A stretch of 64,000 bases of DNA from the NCBI GenBank assembly GCA_036365145.1, contig JAEOAD010002566.1:4309501-4373500 (forward strand), given 5' to 3'. This DNA is from Orientallactaga sibirica. Lineage: Eukaryota; Chordata; Mammalia; Rodentia; Dipodidae. Positions 11,372 to 22,188 of this stretch are shown piece after piece. The position numbers and the translations under genes are program-made. Under the pieces are notes generated by a model, which saw only the letters and a program-made list of their open reading frames with translations, was not told the DNA's origin and ran no database searches. How positions within the stretch are numbered: position 1 is the stretch's first letter; each line of letters opens with the position of its first letter.

Positions 11372-12305
11372 GTCTGGTTGGAGAGATGCCTTAGAGGTTA
11401 AGGCACTTGCCTGCAAAGCCAAACTACCCAGGTTCAATTCCTCAGGACCCAAGTAAGCCAGATGCAAGGTGGCACATGCATCGTGAGTTCGTTTGCAGTG
11501 GCTGAAGGTCTTGGTGTGCCCATATTCTCTCTCCTGCCCTTACTCTCAAATAAATAGTGTTTTTTACAGGCTGGAGAGATGCCTTAGGGGTTAAGGCAGT
11601 TGCCTGCAAAGCCAAAGAACCTATGTTCTACTTCCCAGATCCCACATAAGCCATATGCACACGCAAGGTTGTGTATGAGCACAATGTAGTACATGCATCT
11701 GGAGTTTAATTGAAGTGGCTAGAGGCCATAGCATGCCAATTGTCTCTCATAAAAATACTTTTTTAAAAAAAGGGCTGGAGAGATGGCTTAGCAGTTAAGG
11801 CATTTGCCTGTGAAGCCTAAGAACCCAGGTTCGATTCTCCAGGTCCCATGTAAGCCAGATGCACATGGTGGTACATGCATCTGGAGTTCATTTGCAGTGG
11901 CTAGATGCCCTGGCGTGCCCATTCTCACTCTCATCTCTCTCCGTTCCTCTGTCTCTAATAAATAAATTAAATTAAAAAAAAGTCAAAAGCCAGGCGTGGT
12001 GGTGCACGCCCTTAATCCCAGCACTTGGGAGGCAAAGGTAGGAGGATTGCCGAGAGTTCGAGGCCACCCTGAGACTACATAGTGAATTCCAGGTCAGCCT
12101 GGACTACAGTGAGACCCTACCTCGAAAAACCAAAAAAAAAAAAAAAAAAAGCCGGGCGTGGTGGCGCACGCCTTTAATCCCAGCACTCGGGAGGCAGAGG
12201 TGGGAGGATCGCCATGAGTTCGAGGCCACCCTGAGACTACATAGTTAATTCCAGGTCAGCCTGGACTAGAGTGAGACTCCACCTCGAAAAACCAAAAAAA
12301 AAAAA
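11372..12305 (+). mobile_element. SINE cluster: three B3-like, two B1
   Basis: B3-like at 11,372-11,565, 11,569-11,772 and 11,774-11,977. B1 at 11,986-12,149 and 12,150-12,305. All lie in the same orientation, head to tail. Confidence 0.9.
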
Positions 12306-12403
12306 AGTCAAGTGGTGTTTTAGGTGGCTTTTTAGGGGTGGTTTTCTTTAGTCTGGTTGGGGAGCAGGTGGCAGGAGCCTGTCCCTGATAGAAGGCACAT
12401 CAA

Positions 12404-12625
12404 AGTCTAGACATGCAGTCAGCTCAGCTGGTACAGCGCTTGCCTAGCTTTCACCAGGTCCTGGGTTCCATTCCTAGTACCCAATAAACCAGATGTGGTG
12501 GTACACTTCTCATCCCAGCACTCAAGAGATGGAGACAGGAAGATCAGGAGTTCAAGGTCATCTTTGGCTACATAGCAAGTTTGAGGTCAACCTAGGATGC
12601 ATGTGATCTATCTCAAAAACAAAGA
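12404..12625 (+). mobile_element. B4-like (ID plus B1) composite SINE
   Basis: An ID-like tRNA head (GTCAGCTCAGCTGGTACAGC, GCTTGCCTAG) runs directly into a B1-like body (GATGTGGTGGTACACTTCTC, ATCCCAGCACTCAAGAG). That order is characteristic of B4-type elements. Copy 2 is at 18,440-18,660. Confidence 0.75.
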
Positions 12626-13111
12626 GCTGGAGGCTGGAGAGATGGCTTAGCAGTTAAAAGTGCTTGCCTGCAAAGCCAAGGGACCCAGGTTCAATTCCCC
12701 AGGACCCATGTAAGCCATATGCACAAGATGGCATATAAGTCTGGAGTTCATTTGCAGTGGCTGGAGGCCTTGGCACACCCATTTGCCTCTCTCAAATTTA
12801 AAAACAAGTACTGAAGAGATGGCTTAGCGGTTAAGGAGCTTGCCTGCAAAGCCTAACAACTCATGTTCGACTCACCAGGTCCCAGATAAGCCAGACGCAC
12901 AGTGACACAAGCGTGCAAGGTCACAAGAGAGCACATGCATCTAGAGTTCGATTACAGTGGCTGGAAGCCCTGGTGTGACAATTCTCTTATTCTCTCACAT
13001 TTAAAAAAAAAAAAAAAAAAAAAGATCGCCGAGAGTTCGAGGCCACCCTGAGACTACATAGTTAATTCCAGGTCAGCCTGGACCAGAGTGAGACCCTACC
13101 TTGCAAAAAAC

Positions 13112-13158
<47 letters not shown>

Positions 13159-13872
13159 TCTAGAGAAATGGCTTAGCAGTTATGGCACTTGCCTGCAAAG
13201 CCTAACCACCCTGGTTCAATTCCCCAGTATCCATGTACACAGCCAAATGCACAAGGTGATGCATGCACCTGGAGTTCATTTGCAGCAGCTGAAGGCCCTG
13301 GTGCGTCCATTTTCTCTATCTCGCTTCTCTCTCTACTTGCAAATAATCTAAAAAGGAAAAAAAAAAAAGTAGCCAGGCACGGTGGCACACGCCTTTAATC
13401 CTAGCACTTGGGAGGTAGAGGTAGGAAGATTCCATGAGTTCCAGGCCACCCTGAGACTACATAGTGAATTCCGGTCAGCCTGGGCTAGAGTAAAAAAACC
13501 ATAAAAACAAAAAAAGGGCTGGGCACGGTGGCGCATGCCTTTAATCCCAGAACTTGGGAGGCAGATATAGGAGGATCGCAGTGAGTCTGAGGCCACCCTG
13601 ATACTACAGAGTGAATTCCAGGTCACCCTGGGCTAGTGTGAGACCTTACCTCAAAAAAACAAAAAAAAAGGGGGTGGCTAGAGGGGCTGGAGAGATGGCT
13701 TAGTGGTTAAGTGCTTGCCTGTGAAGCCTAAGGACCCCAGTTCAAGGCTCGATTCCCCAGGACCCATGTAAGCCAGATGCACAAGGGACACATGCATCTG
13801 GAGTTTGTTTGCAGTGGCTGGAGGCCCTGGCGTGCCCATTCTCTATCTACCTGCCTCTTTCTCTGTTGCTCT
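12626..13872 (+). mobile_element. SINE cluster at the right end of duplication copy 1
   Basis: B3-like 12,626-12,810 and 12,811-13,020. A 5-prime-truncated B1 at 13,024-13,157 with an A-tract of about 45 bases. B3-like 13,158-13,360. B1 13,372-13,510 and 13,516-13,670. B3-like 13,685-13,872, cut by the duplication junction. Confidence 0.88.
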
Positions 13873-14135
13873 GTAGTGGCTAAAGGCCCTGGCAAGCTCC
13901 ATTTCTCTCTCTGACTCATTTTCAAAAAAAAAAAAATCTATTTTTAAGGGGCTGGAGAGATAGCTTAGTGGTTAAGGCACTTGCCTGCAAAGCCTAATGA
14001 CCCAAGTTCAATTCTCCAGTACCCACATAAAGCCAGATGTACAAAGTGTTAAATGCATCTGGAGTTGGTTTGCAGATGCTGGAGGCCCTACACACTCATT
14101 CTCTCTGTCTGCCTCTCAAAGAAATAAAATATTTT
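13873..14135 (+). mobile_element. Truncated B3 end and B3-like SINE (copy 2)
   Basis: 13,873-13,940 is the 3-prime part of the B3-like SINE that is whole at 7,780-7,955. 13,949-14,133 is the copy of 7,974-8,156. Confidence 0.87.
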
Positions 14136-14898
14136 AAAGAGAAGTAAATCTAGTAGCCTTTGCCTCCAGGCCGCCCTCCACTCTGCCCTCCCGGTGACTG
14201 GGCTGTAACACCCATGAAAGATGTGCCCATGAGATTATTACCCCCGTCCTGAGCACTTCTAGACTCACCAAAGCCTTGGAGGCAGCACCTGTGCCGCGCA
14301 GCTCTGTAGGCCTCTGCTCTGCACAGGTCTAGCACATAAGCATAGACAGGTAAAAGGATGAACACGCGCATCTGGAAAGCAGTAACTGTTACTTCAAATA
14401 CAAAGACATGTTGAGTAAACAATGACCCAGATTAACATGCTTCCAAAAAGAACTTACACATCCCCTCCCTTAGGTGTTCACCAGCACCAAGGACCTCCAC
14501 ATATTATCAGGGAAAAACTAAAACTCAGTGCTCAGTCTAAAACAGAGAGACAAAAATGAGGCCATGGAGCTCAATGTTACTCTGAACCAGGACTCTAAGA
14601 CTTTCTGGGTCATGGATTCCTTTGAGAATTTTTACAGATCCTCCCTCTGCAGAAAATAAACAGAACCAAAATTCAGGCTATAACCAATCAATCCTCCTTG
14701 TCTTTTGCCTTACTGGGTGCTGTGTGCTACCACTCTCAGCCATATTTTAGATAATTAGTAAATTATTGGCTGGCTTACTAAATAACATGTTCAAAATAAC
14801 CTACACGTTATAATGTAAATTCACACAGTACAAAAAAATGCTGCACAACCAAGCAGAGTTTAAAAACAAAACATTTTCTTAAATTGTACCCAGGGGAA
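14136..14898. other. Single-copy spacer left of the minisatellite (copy 2)
   Basis: Counterpart of 8,157-8,930, with about fifteen small differences noted by eye, mostly one-base indels. Confidence 0.6.
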
Positions 14899-16797
14899 CT
14901 GGAAACACAAGAATAAGCCTGTGTGAAATGTGCTCCTCACCTCCACAGAGCCGAGCACCCTCACTGGAAACACAAGAATAAGCCTGTGTGAAATGTGCTT
15001 CCTCACCTCCACAGAGCCGAGCACCCTCACTGGAAACACATGAATAAGCCTGTGTGAAATGTGCTTCCTCACCTCCACAGAGCCGAGCACCCTCACTGGA
15101 AACACATGAATAAGCCTGTGTGAAATGTGCTTCCTCACCTCCACAGAGCTGAGCACCCTCACTGGAAACACATGAATAAGCCTGTGTGAAATGTGCTTCC
15201 TCACCTCCACAGAGCCGAGCACCCTCACTGGAAACACATGAATAAGCCTGTGTGAAATGTGCTTCCTCACCTCCACAGAGCCGAGCACCCTCACTGGAAA
15301 CACAAGAATAAGCCTGTGAAATGTGCTTCCTCACCTCCACAGAGCCAAGCACCTCACTGGAAACACATGAATAAGCCTGTGTGAAATGTGCTTCCTCACC
15401 TCCACAGAGCCGAGCACCCTCACTGGAAACACATGAATAAGCCTGTGTGAAATGTGCTTCCTCACCCACTGGAGCCGAGCACCCTCACTGGAAACACATG
15501 AATAAGCCTGTGTGAATGTGCTTCCTCACCTCCACAGAGCCGAGCACCCTCACTGGAAACACAAGAATAAGCCTGTGTGAAATGTGCTTCCTCACCTCCA
15601 CAGAGCCGAGCACCCTCACTGGAAACACATGAATAAGCCTGTGTGAAATGTGCTTCCTCACCTCCACAGAGCCGAGCACCCTCACTGGAAACACATGAAT
15701 AAGCCTGTGTGAAATGTGCTTCCTCACCTCCACAGAGCGAGCACCCTCACTGGAAACACATGAATAAGCCTGTGTGAAATGTGCTTCCTCACCTCCACAG
15801 AGCCGAGCACCTCTCACTGGAAACACAAGAATAAGCCTGTGTGAAATGTGCTTCCTCACCTCCACAGAGCCGAAAGCACCCTCACTGGAAACACAAGAAT
15901 AAGCCTGTGTGAATGTGCTTCCTCACCTCCACAGAGCCGAGCACCCTCACTGGAAACACATGAATAAGCCTGTGTGAAATGTATTTCCCTCACCTCCACA
16001 GAGCCGAGCACCCTCACTGGAAACACAAGAATAAGCCTGTGTGAAATGTGCTTCTCACCTCCACAGAGCCGAGCACCCTCACTGGAAACACAAGAATAAG
16101 CCTGTGTGAAATGTGCTTCCTCACCTCCACAGAGCCGAGCACCCTCACTGGAAACACATGAATAAGCCTGTGTGAAATGTGCTTCTCACCTCCACAGAGC
16201 CGAGCACCCTCACTGGAAACACAAGAATAAGCCTGTGTGAAATGTGCTTCCTCACCTCCACAGAGCCGAGCACCCTCACTGAAACACATGAATAAGCCTG
16301 TGTGAAATGTGCTTCCTCACCTCCACAGAGCCGAGCACCCTCACTGAAACACAAGAATAAGCCTGTGTGAAATGTGCTCTCACCACCTCCACAGAGCCGA
16401 GCACCCTCACTGGAAATACAAGAATAAGCCTGTGTGAATGTGCTTCCTCACCTCCACAGAGCCAGCACCCTCACTGGAAACACATGAATAAGCCTGTGTG
16501 AAATGTGCTTCCTCACCTCCACAGAGCCGAGCACCCTCACTGGAAATACAAGAATAAGCCTGTGTGAAATGTGCTTCCTCACCTCCACAGAGCCGAGCAC
16601 CCTCACTGGAAACACAAGAATAAGCCTGTGTGAAATGTGCTTCCTCACCTCCCACAGAGCCGAGCACCCTCACTGGAAATACATGAATAAGCCTGTGTGA
16701 AATGTGCTTCCCTCACCTCCACAGAGCCGAAAGCACCCTCACTGGAAACACAAGAATAAGCCTGTGTGAAATGTGCTCACCTCCACAGAGCTGAGCA
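14899..16797 (+). repeat. 66-bp minisatellite, array 2 (about 29 units)
   Basis: Same unit as 8,932-10,759. Its T/A series is A A T T T T A T T T A T T T A A T A A T A T A A T A A T A. The last twelve units have the same order as the last twelve of array 1, including AAATAC variants two and six units from the end. The left half does not match. Many units carry one-base losses or gains (GTGTGAATGTGC, GAGCGAGC, CCGAAAGCACC) that array 1 lacks. Confidence 0.93.
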
Positions 16798-17129
16798 CCA
16801 TCTTTACAGCATACGTGCTGGTAGACGGCAAAGGGGCCTTCTGGAACTGCGAGTGGAGCCTGAAAGGTGTGGGCAGGAATCCTGCTTGTTTGGGAGTAGT
16901 CACTTCCATAAACATTTCCTCATCATTAACAGTGTCTAGATTCCTGGGTTACATGTTTCAAGATAGAATGATAAAAGCACAGACTCTGCCCAAGAATCTT
17001 AAAATGAAGCAGGAGGAAAAGACATGAAGCAAGCCACTGGAACACAGAAAAGTACGAGTCACATCAAGGATAGACTCATCAAACAAGCTAAGACCAGGGC
17101 TTCACTATTGTGAGTCAGGGAAGTCTTTC
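16798..17129. other. Single-copy spacer right of the minisatellite (copy 2)
   Basis: Nearly identical to 10,760-11,091. No gene signal. Confidence 0.6.
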
Positions 17130-17355
17130 TTAAAAAATATTTTTTTTATTTACTTACTTTAGAGAAGGGGGGAGGGAGAGAAAGAAGCAGATAGAAAGAG
17201 AAGGTACATGTCACGGCCTCCTACCACTACACATGAACTCCAGACACATGTACCATTTTGCACATCTGGCTTTACACGGGGTACTGGGGAATCAAACCCA
17301 GGTCGTCAGGCTTTACGTGCAAGTGCCTTAACTGCTGAGCCATCTCTCCAGCCCT
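17130..17355 (-). mobile_element. B3-like SINE (copy 2)
   Basis: Counterpart of 11,092-11,315, same insertion site and same flanking AGGGAAGTCTTT duplication. Confidence 0.9.
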
Positions 17356-17411
17356 AGGGAAGTCTTTTGTAACAAACTCCTTAAGCAAGATCTCAACAAA
17401 TAAAAAGAATT

Positions 17412-18340
17412 AGTCTGGTTGGAGAGATGCCTTAGAGGTTAAGGCACTTGCCTGCAAAGCCAAACTACCCAGGTTCAATTCCTCAGGACCCAAGTAAGCC
17501 AGATGCAAGGTGGCACATGCATCGTGAGTTCGTTTGCAGTGGCTGAAGGTCTTGGTGTGCCCATATTCTCTCTCCTGCCCTTACTCTCAAATAAAATAGT
17601 GTTTTTACAGGCTGGAGAGATGCCTTAGGGGTTAAGGCAGTTGCCTGCAAAGCCAAAGAACCTATGTTCTACTTCCCAGATCCCACATAAGCCATATGCA
17701 CACGCAAGGTTGTGTATGAGCACAATGTAGTACATGCATCTGGAGTTTAATTGAAGTGGCTAGAGGCCATAGCATGCCAATTGTCTCTCATAAAAATACT
17801 TTTTAAAAAAAGGGCTGAGAGATGGCTTAGCAGTTAAGGCATTTGCCTGTGAAGCCTAAGAACCCAGGTTCGATTCTCCAGGTCCCATGTAAGCCAGATG
17901 CACATGGTGGTACATGCATCTGGAGTTCATTTGCAGTGGCTAGATGCCCTGGCGTGCCCATTCTCACTCTCATCTCTCTCGTTCCTCTGTCTCTAATAAA
18001 TAAATTAAATTAAAAAAAGTCAAAAGCCAGGCGTGGTGGTGCACGCCCTTAATCCCAGCACTTGGGAGGCAAAGGTAGGAGGATTGCCGAGAGTTCGAGG
18101 CCACCCTGAGACTACATAGTGAATTCCAGGTCAGCCTGGACTACAGTGAGACCCTACCTCGAAAAACCAAAAAAAAAAAAAAGCCGGGCGTGGTGGCGCA
18201 CGCCTTTAATCCCAGCACTCGGGAGGCAGAGGTGGGAGGATCGCCATGAGTTCGAGGCCACCCTGAGACTACATAGCTCATTCCAGGTCAGCCTGGACTA
18301 GAGTGAGACTCCACCTCGAAAAACCAAAAAAAAAAAAAGT
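17412..18340 (+). mobile_element. SINE cluster (copy 2): three B3-like, two B1
   Basis: B3-like 17,412-17,605, 17,608-17,812 and 17,813-18,015. B1 18,025-18,180 and 18,183-18,340. Same order as 11,372-12,305. Confidence 0.9.
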
Positions 18341-18439
18341 CAAGTGGTGTTTTAGGTGGCTTTTTTAGGGGTGGTTTTCTTTAGTCTGGTTGGGGAGCAG
18401 GTAGCAGGAGCCTGTCCCTGATAGAAGGCACATCAAAGT

Positions 18440-18660
18440 CTAGACATGCAGTCAGCTCAGCTGGTACAGCGCTTGCCTAGCTTTCACCAGGTCCTGGGTT
18501 CCATTCCTAGTACCCAATAAACCAGATGTGGTGGTACACTTCTCATCCCAGCACTCAAGAGATGGAGACAGGAAGATCAGGAGTTCAAGGTCATCTTTGG
18601 CTACATAGCAAGTTTGAGGTCAACCTAGGATGCATGTGATCCTATCTCAAAAACAAAGAG
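18440..18660 (+). mobile_element. B4-like composite SINE (copy 2)
   Basis: Counterpart of 12,404-12,625. Confidence 0.75.
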
Positions 18661-18663
18661 CTG

Positions 18664-19905
18664 GAGGCTGGAGAGATGGCTTAGCAGTTAAAAGTGCTTG
18701 CCTGCAAAGCCAAGGGACCCAGGTTCAATTCCCCAGGACCCATGTAAGCCATATGCACAAGATGGCATATAAGTCTGGAGTTCATTTGCAGTGGCTGGAG
18801 GCCTTGGCACACCCATTTGCCTCTCTCAAATTTAAAAACAAGTACTGAAGAGATGGCTTAGCGGTTAAGGAGCTTGCCTGCAAAGCCTAACAACTCATGT
18901 TCGACTCACCAGGTCCCAGATAAGCCAGACGCACAGTGACACAAGCGTGCAAGGTCACAAGAGAGCACATGCATCTAGAGTTCGATTACAGTGGCTGGAA
19001 GCCCTGGCGTGACAATTCTCTTATTCTCTCACATTTAAAAAAAAAAAAAAAGATCGCCGAGAGTTCGAGGCCACCCTGAGACTACATAGTTAATTCCAGG
19101 TCAGCCTGGACCAGAGTGAGACCCTACCTTGCAAAAAACCAAAAAAAAAAAAAAAAAAAAAGATCTAGAGAAATGGCTTAGCAGTTATGGCACTTGCCTG
19201 CAAAGCCTAACCACCCTGGTTCAATTCCCCAGTATCCATGTACACAGCCAAATGCACAAGGTGATGCATGAACCTGGAGTTCATTTGCAGCAGCTGAAGG
19301 CCCTGGTGCGTCCATTTTCTCTATCTCGCTTCTCTCTCTACTTGCAAATAATCTAAAAGGAAAAAAAAAAGTAGCCAGGCACGGTGGCACACGCCTTTAA
19401 TCCTAGCACTTGGGAGGTAGAGGTAGGAAGATTCCATGAGTTCCAGGCCACCCTGAGACTACATAGTGAATTCCGGTCAGCCTGGGCTAGAGTAAAAAAA
19501 CCATAAAAACAAAAAAAGGGCTGGGCACGGTGGCGCATGCCTTTAATCCCAGAACTTGGGAGGCAGATATAGGAGGATCGCAGTGAGTCTGAGGCCACCC
19601 TGATACTACAGAGTGAATTCCAGGTCACCCTGGGCTAGTGTGAGACCTTACCTCAAAAAAACAAAAAAAAAAGGGGGGGGGTGGCTAGAGGGGCTGGAGA
19701 GATGGCTTAGTGGTTAAGTGCTTGCCTGTGAAGCCTAAGGACCCCAGTTCAAGGCTCGATTCCCCAGGACCCATGTAAGCCAGATGCACAAGGGACACAT
19801 GCATCTGGAGTTTGTTTGCAGTGGCTGGAGGCCCTGGCGTGCCCATTCTCTATCTACCTGCCTCTTTCTCTGTTGCTCTCAAATAAATAAACAAAAAAAA
19901 ATTTT
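18664..19905 (+). mobile_element. SINE cluster (copy 2, right end)
   Basis: B3-like 18,664-18,840 and 18,843-19,038. Truncated B1 19,052-19,160, whose A-tract is only about 20 bases against 45 in copy 1. B3-like 19,161-19,363. B1 19,374-19,515 and 19,520-19,672. B3-like 19,690-19,905, which here has its complete 3-prime end. Confidence 0.88.
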
Positions 19906-19909
19906 TTTA

Positions 19910-20600
19910 AGGGCTAGAGGGATGACTTAGCACTTAAGGCATTTGCCTGCAAAACCGAAGGACCCAGGTTCAATTCTCCAGGACCCACATTAGCCAGATG
20001 CACAAGGGGGTGCACGCGTCTGGAGTTCATTTGCAGTGGCTGGAGGCCCTGGCACACCCATTCTCTCTCTCCTCCTTTCTCTGCCAAATAAATAAATAAA
20101 AATTAGCCGGGCGTGGTGGCGCACGCCTTTAATCCCAACACTTGCCAGGCAGAGGTAGGAGGATTGCAGAGAGTTCAAGGCCACCCTGAGACTACATAGT
20201 TAATTTCAGGTCAGCCTGGACCAGAGTGAAACCCTACCTCGAAATACCAAATAAATATTGATTTTTTTAAAACACAAAGAAGCCGGGCGTGGTGGCACAC
20301 GCCTTTAATCCCAGCACTCCGGAGTCAGAGGTAGGAGGATTGCCATGAGTTCGAGGTCAGCCTGAGCTAGAGGGAGACCCTACCTCGAAAACTTGCCCCC
20401 CCCCAAAAAAAAACACACAAAGGGCTGTAGAGATAGCTTAGCGGTTAAGGAGCATGCCTGCAAAGCCTAAGGACACAGGTCCCATGTAAGCCAGATGCAC
20501 ATAGTAGCACGGGTGTCTGGAGTTCATTTGCAGTGGCTAAAGGCCCTGGCACACCCATTCTCGCTCTCTCTGTCTTAAATTAAAATAAATCTTAAAAAAA
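19910..20600 (+). mobile_element. SINE cluster: B3, B1, B1, B3
   Basis: B3-like 19,910-20,103. B1 20,104-20,270. B1 with an internal deletion at 20,281-20,415 (GAGTTCGAGG joins directly to GTCAGCCTGAGC). B3-like 20,422-20,600. Confidence 0.87.
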
Positions 20601-20639
20601 AAAAAACTTTAAAACAACAACACAAAAAAAAAAAAAGAG

Positions 20640-20974
20640 GAGGAGGAGACTAGGCACTGAGGAAAAAGCAAGGAGTATTGACCCCATGGGATGCGGAGGG
20701 ATGAGCAGGAAACTCATCAAGAAGGGCTGGCAGGGGCACTCTGCAAAGAGAAGCCGCTTCACTAAAGACGACAGCATGTTCTGGAGCCCCGAAGTTGCCG
20801 TAGAGGTATCTAAACAGAAGAAGTACAGTGCAAGCCAAACCACAAAGGGGTTTGAGTCTGCACTTTGTACCAAAGGGTTTGAAGCAGGGAACGGAACTGT
20901 CAAGGTGGTGGTTGGTGACTCGAGTGACTGGTAGACTATATAAGGGAAAAGACACTGAACACTCAGACCTTTGT
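20640..20974 (+). other. Unique sequence with an 82-codon open frame
   Basis: 20,686-20,934 is an ATG-to-stop frame of 82 codons in non-repeat DNA. It is lysine- and serine-rich, includes RSRFTKDDSMFW, and ends GDSSDW before a TAG. I do not recognise the protein. There is no convincing splice acceptor or donor or retrocopy poly(A) tail, so it could be a pseudogene fragment or chance. Confidence 0.25.
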
Positions 20975-21180
20975 GCTGTGCATGTGAATGCATATACACA
21001 TCTCTGTGGAGGCCAGAGGACAATCTTGGGTGCTCCTGAGAAACATGCTCACTTTTTTGTGGGGGTGGGGAGGATCAGACTGGCCTTTGACTCACTGTTT
21101 AGTTGAAGATGACTTTGAACTCCTGCTTCTTCTGCCTCTACTTCCTAGATGCTGGGATTATAGGTGTGTATCTCACCTAT
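20975..21180. mobile_element. Old composite SINE remnant
   Basis: CTCTGTGGAGGCCAGAGGAC and GCTGGGATTATAGGTGTG are recognisable words of old rodent B3/B1-type composites on the minus strand. Borders are uncertain. Confidence 0.5.
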
Positions 21181-21186
21181 TTTAAG

Positions 21187-21260
21187 CAGTGCTGGGGACT
21201 GAACCCAGGACTTTGTGCACATGGAGCAAGCACTCTAACTGAGCTACAACTTCAGTCCTT
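21187..21260 (-). mobile_element. ID-type SINE
   Basis: Reverse complement runs from AGTTGTAGCTCAGTTAGAGT to TCAGTCCCCAGCAC, which is the tRNA-Ala-like ID head. Diverged. Confidence 0.65.
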
Positions 21261-21427
21261 CTTTTGTTGAGATGGGTCTAGCCTGAAGCACCCCAAGCAG
21301 CCTAGCCCACTGGCCAGCAAGACCTAAGTAGGTCCCCATTTGGGCAAGGAAAGCACTTGACTGACTAAACAATCTCCACAGCTTGACTCCTCGGATTCTT
21401 TTGTTGTTGGGTTTGTTTGTTTGTTTG

Positions 21428-21545
21428 ATTTTCGAAATAGAGTTTCACTCTGGTCCAGGCTGACCTGGAATTAACTATGTAGTCTCGAGCGGCCTCAAAC
21501 TCATGGTGATCCTCCTACCTCTGCCTCCCAAATGTTGGGACCTTG
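21428..21545 (-). mobile_element. B1-type SINE
   Basis: Begins TTTTCGAAATAGAGTTTCAC and continues to CTCCCAAATGTTGGGA; its outer end is missing. Confidence 0.85.
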
Positions 21546-21644
21546 GACTTTTGCAAGCAAGCTCAATATCCTACCTCTTGCCATCCAGAGTGGCACAATG
21601 CATTTCACTTACAGTACCAGTGAATACTTACATTTTGAGAATAA

Positions 21645-21870
21645 TGACCCCTATTAACTGATCACTTACTATATGCCACTACATATACAATGTTAATATC
21701 CTGTTTTATAACTGAAGAAATAGGCTTGGAAGTAGCATAAGGTGACAGAAATATGCACATGACTTTATGACTGTCTAGGTACCAGTCCTCTTACAGAGGA
21801 GATGCCTTAGGCACCAGAAGTCTAAGTGTCTTGCCTAAGGATACCAGACTGGGGCTCTGCTGAGACAAAG
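21645..21870 (+). mobile_element. MIR-like element, diverged
   Basis: ACTGATCACTTACTATATGCC, then a degenerate ACTGAAGAAATAGGCTTGG block and a later TTGCCTAAGGATACCAGACT, follow MIR order. Confidence 0.55.
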
Positions 21871-22188
21871 AATTTCTAAGGCCTATCCTGAGGCCAAAAT
21901 GTCTGATAAACCTCAACAACTGCTATTTGACCTATGACCTGTAGTTAACATCTAGGTATGTACTGACACTCACAGATAAGACCCCCAAACTGGCTGCAAC
22001 CTAGAGGAAAGTTACAAGAAAGTCCAGGAGATAACTTCTTAGCACAGATGCAGAAGTATATCCTGCAGCCCCAGGTGTGCCTAACATGCTCACTTCTCTC
22101 AAACTTTCATTAAGAAGACTGTTGGTTTTTTATTTTTTTCCAACAAACTTGGCATTTAGTTTTCAAGATAATAAAAATAAAAAGACTG
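21871..22188. other. Unassigned unique sequence
   Basis: No SINE, exon or promoter signature recognised. Confidence 0.5.

Larger units (their letters stand above)
7897..13872. repeat. 6-kb tandem duplication, copy 1
   Basis: The segment beginning GTAGTGGCTAAAGGCCCTGG (inside a B3-like SINE) recurs in the same order and orientation from 13,873. Both copies contain the same SINE insertions, the same single-copy spacer, the 66-bp minisatellite and the same B4-like element. The right boundary is inside another B3-like SINE (GTTGCTCT then GTAGTGG). Only one base of homology is visible at the junction, so this does not look like simple SINE-SINE homologous recombination. Confidence 0.9.
13873..19879. 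repeat. 6-kb tandem duplication, copy 2
   Basis: Copy of 7,897-13,872. From about 16,800 rightwards it is nearly identical to copy 1. From 13,873 to about 16,800 it differs mostly by one-base insertions and deletions in short runs, for example CCCCTCCCCGG against CCCTCCCGG and GGTGAGGCAGC against GGAGGCAGC. After 19,879 the interrupted SINE of copy 1 continues normally (CAAATAAATAAAC), which fixes the original right boundary. Confidence 0.88.

Noticed and set aside
12404..12625. Separate ID and B1 insertions
   Set aside because: The ID-like head and B1-like body are joined without a tail or target duplication, as in B4-type composites, and copy 2 shows the same join.
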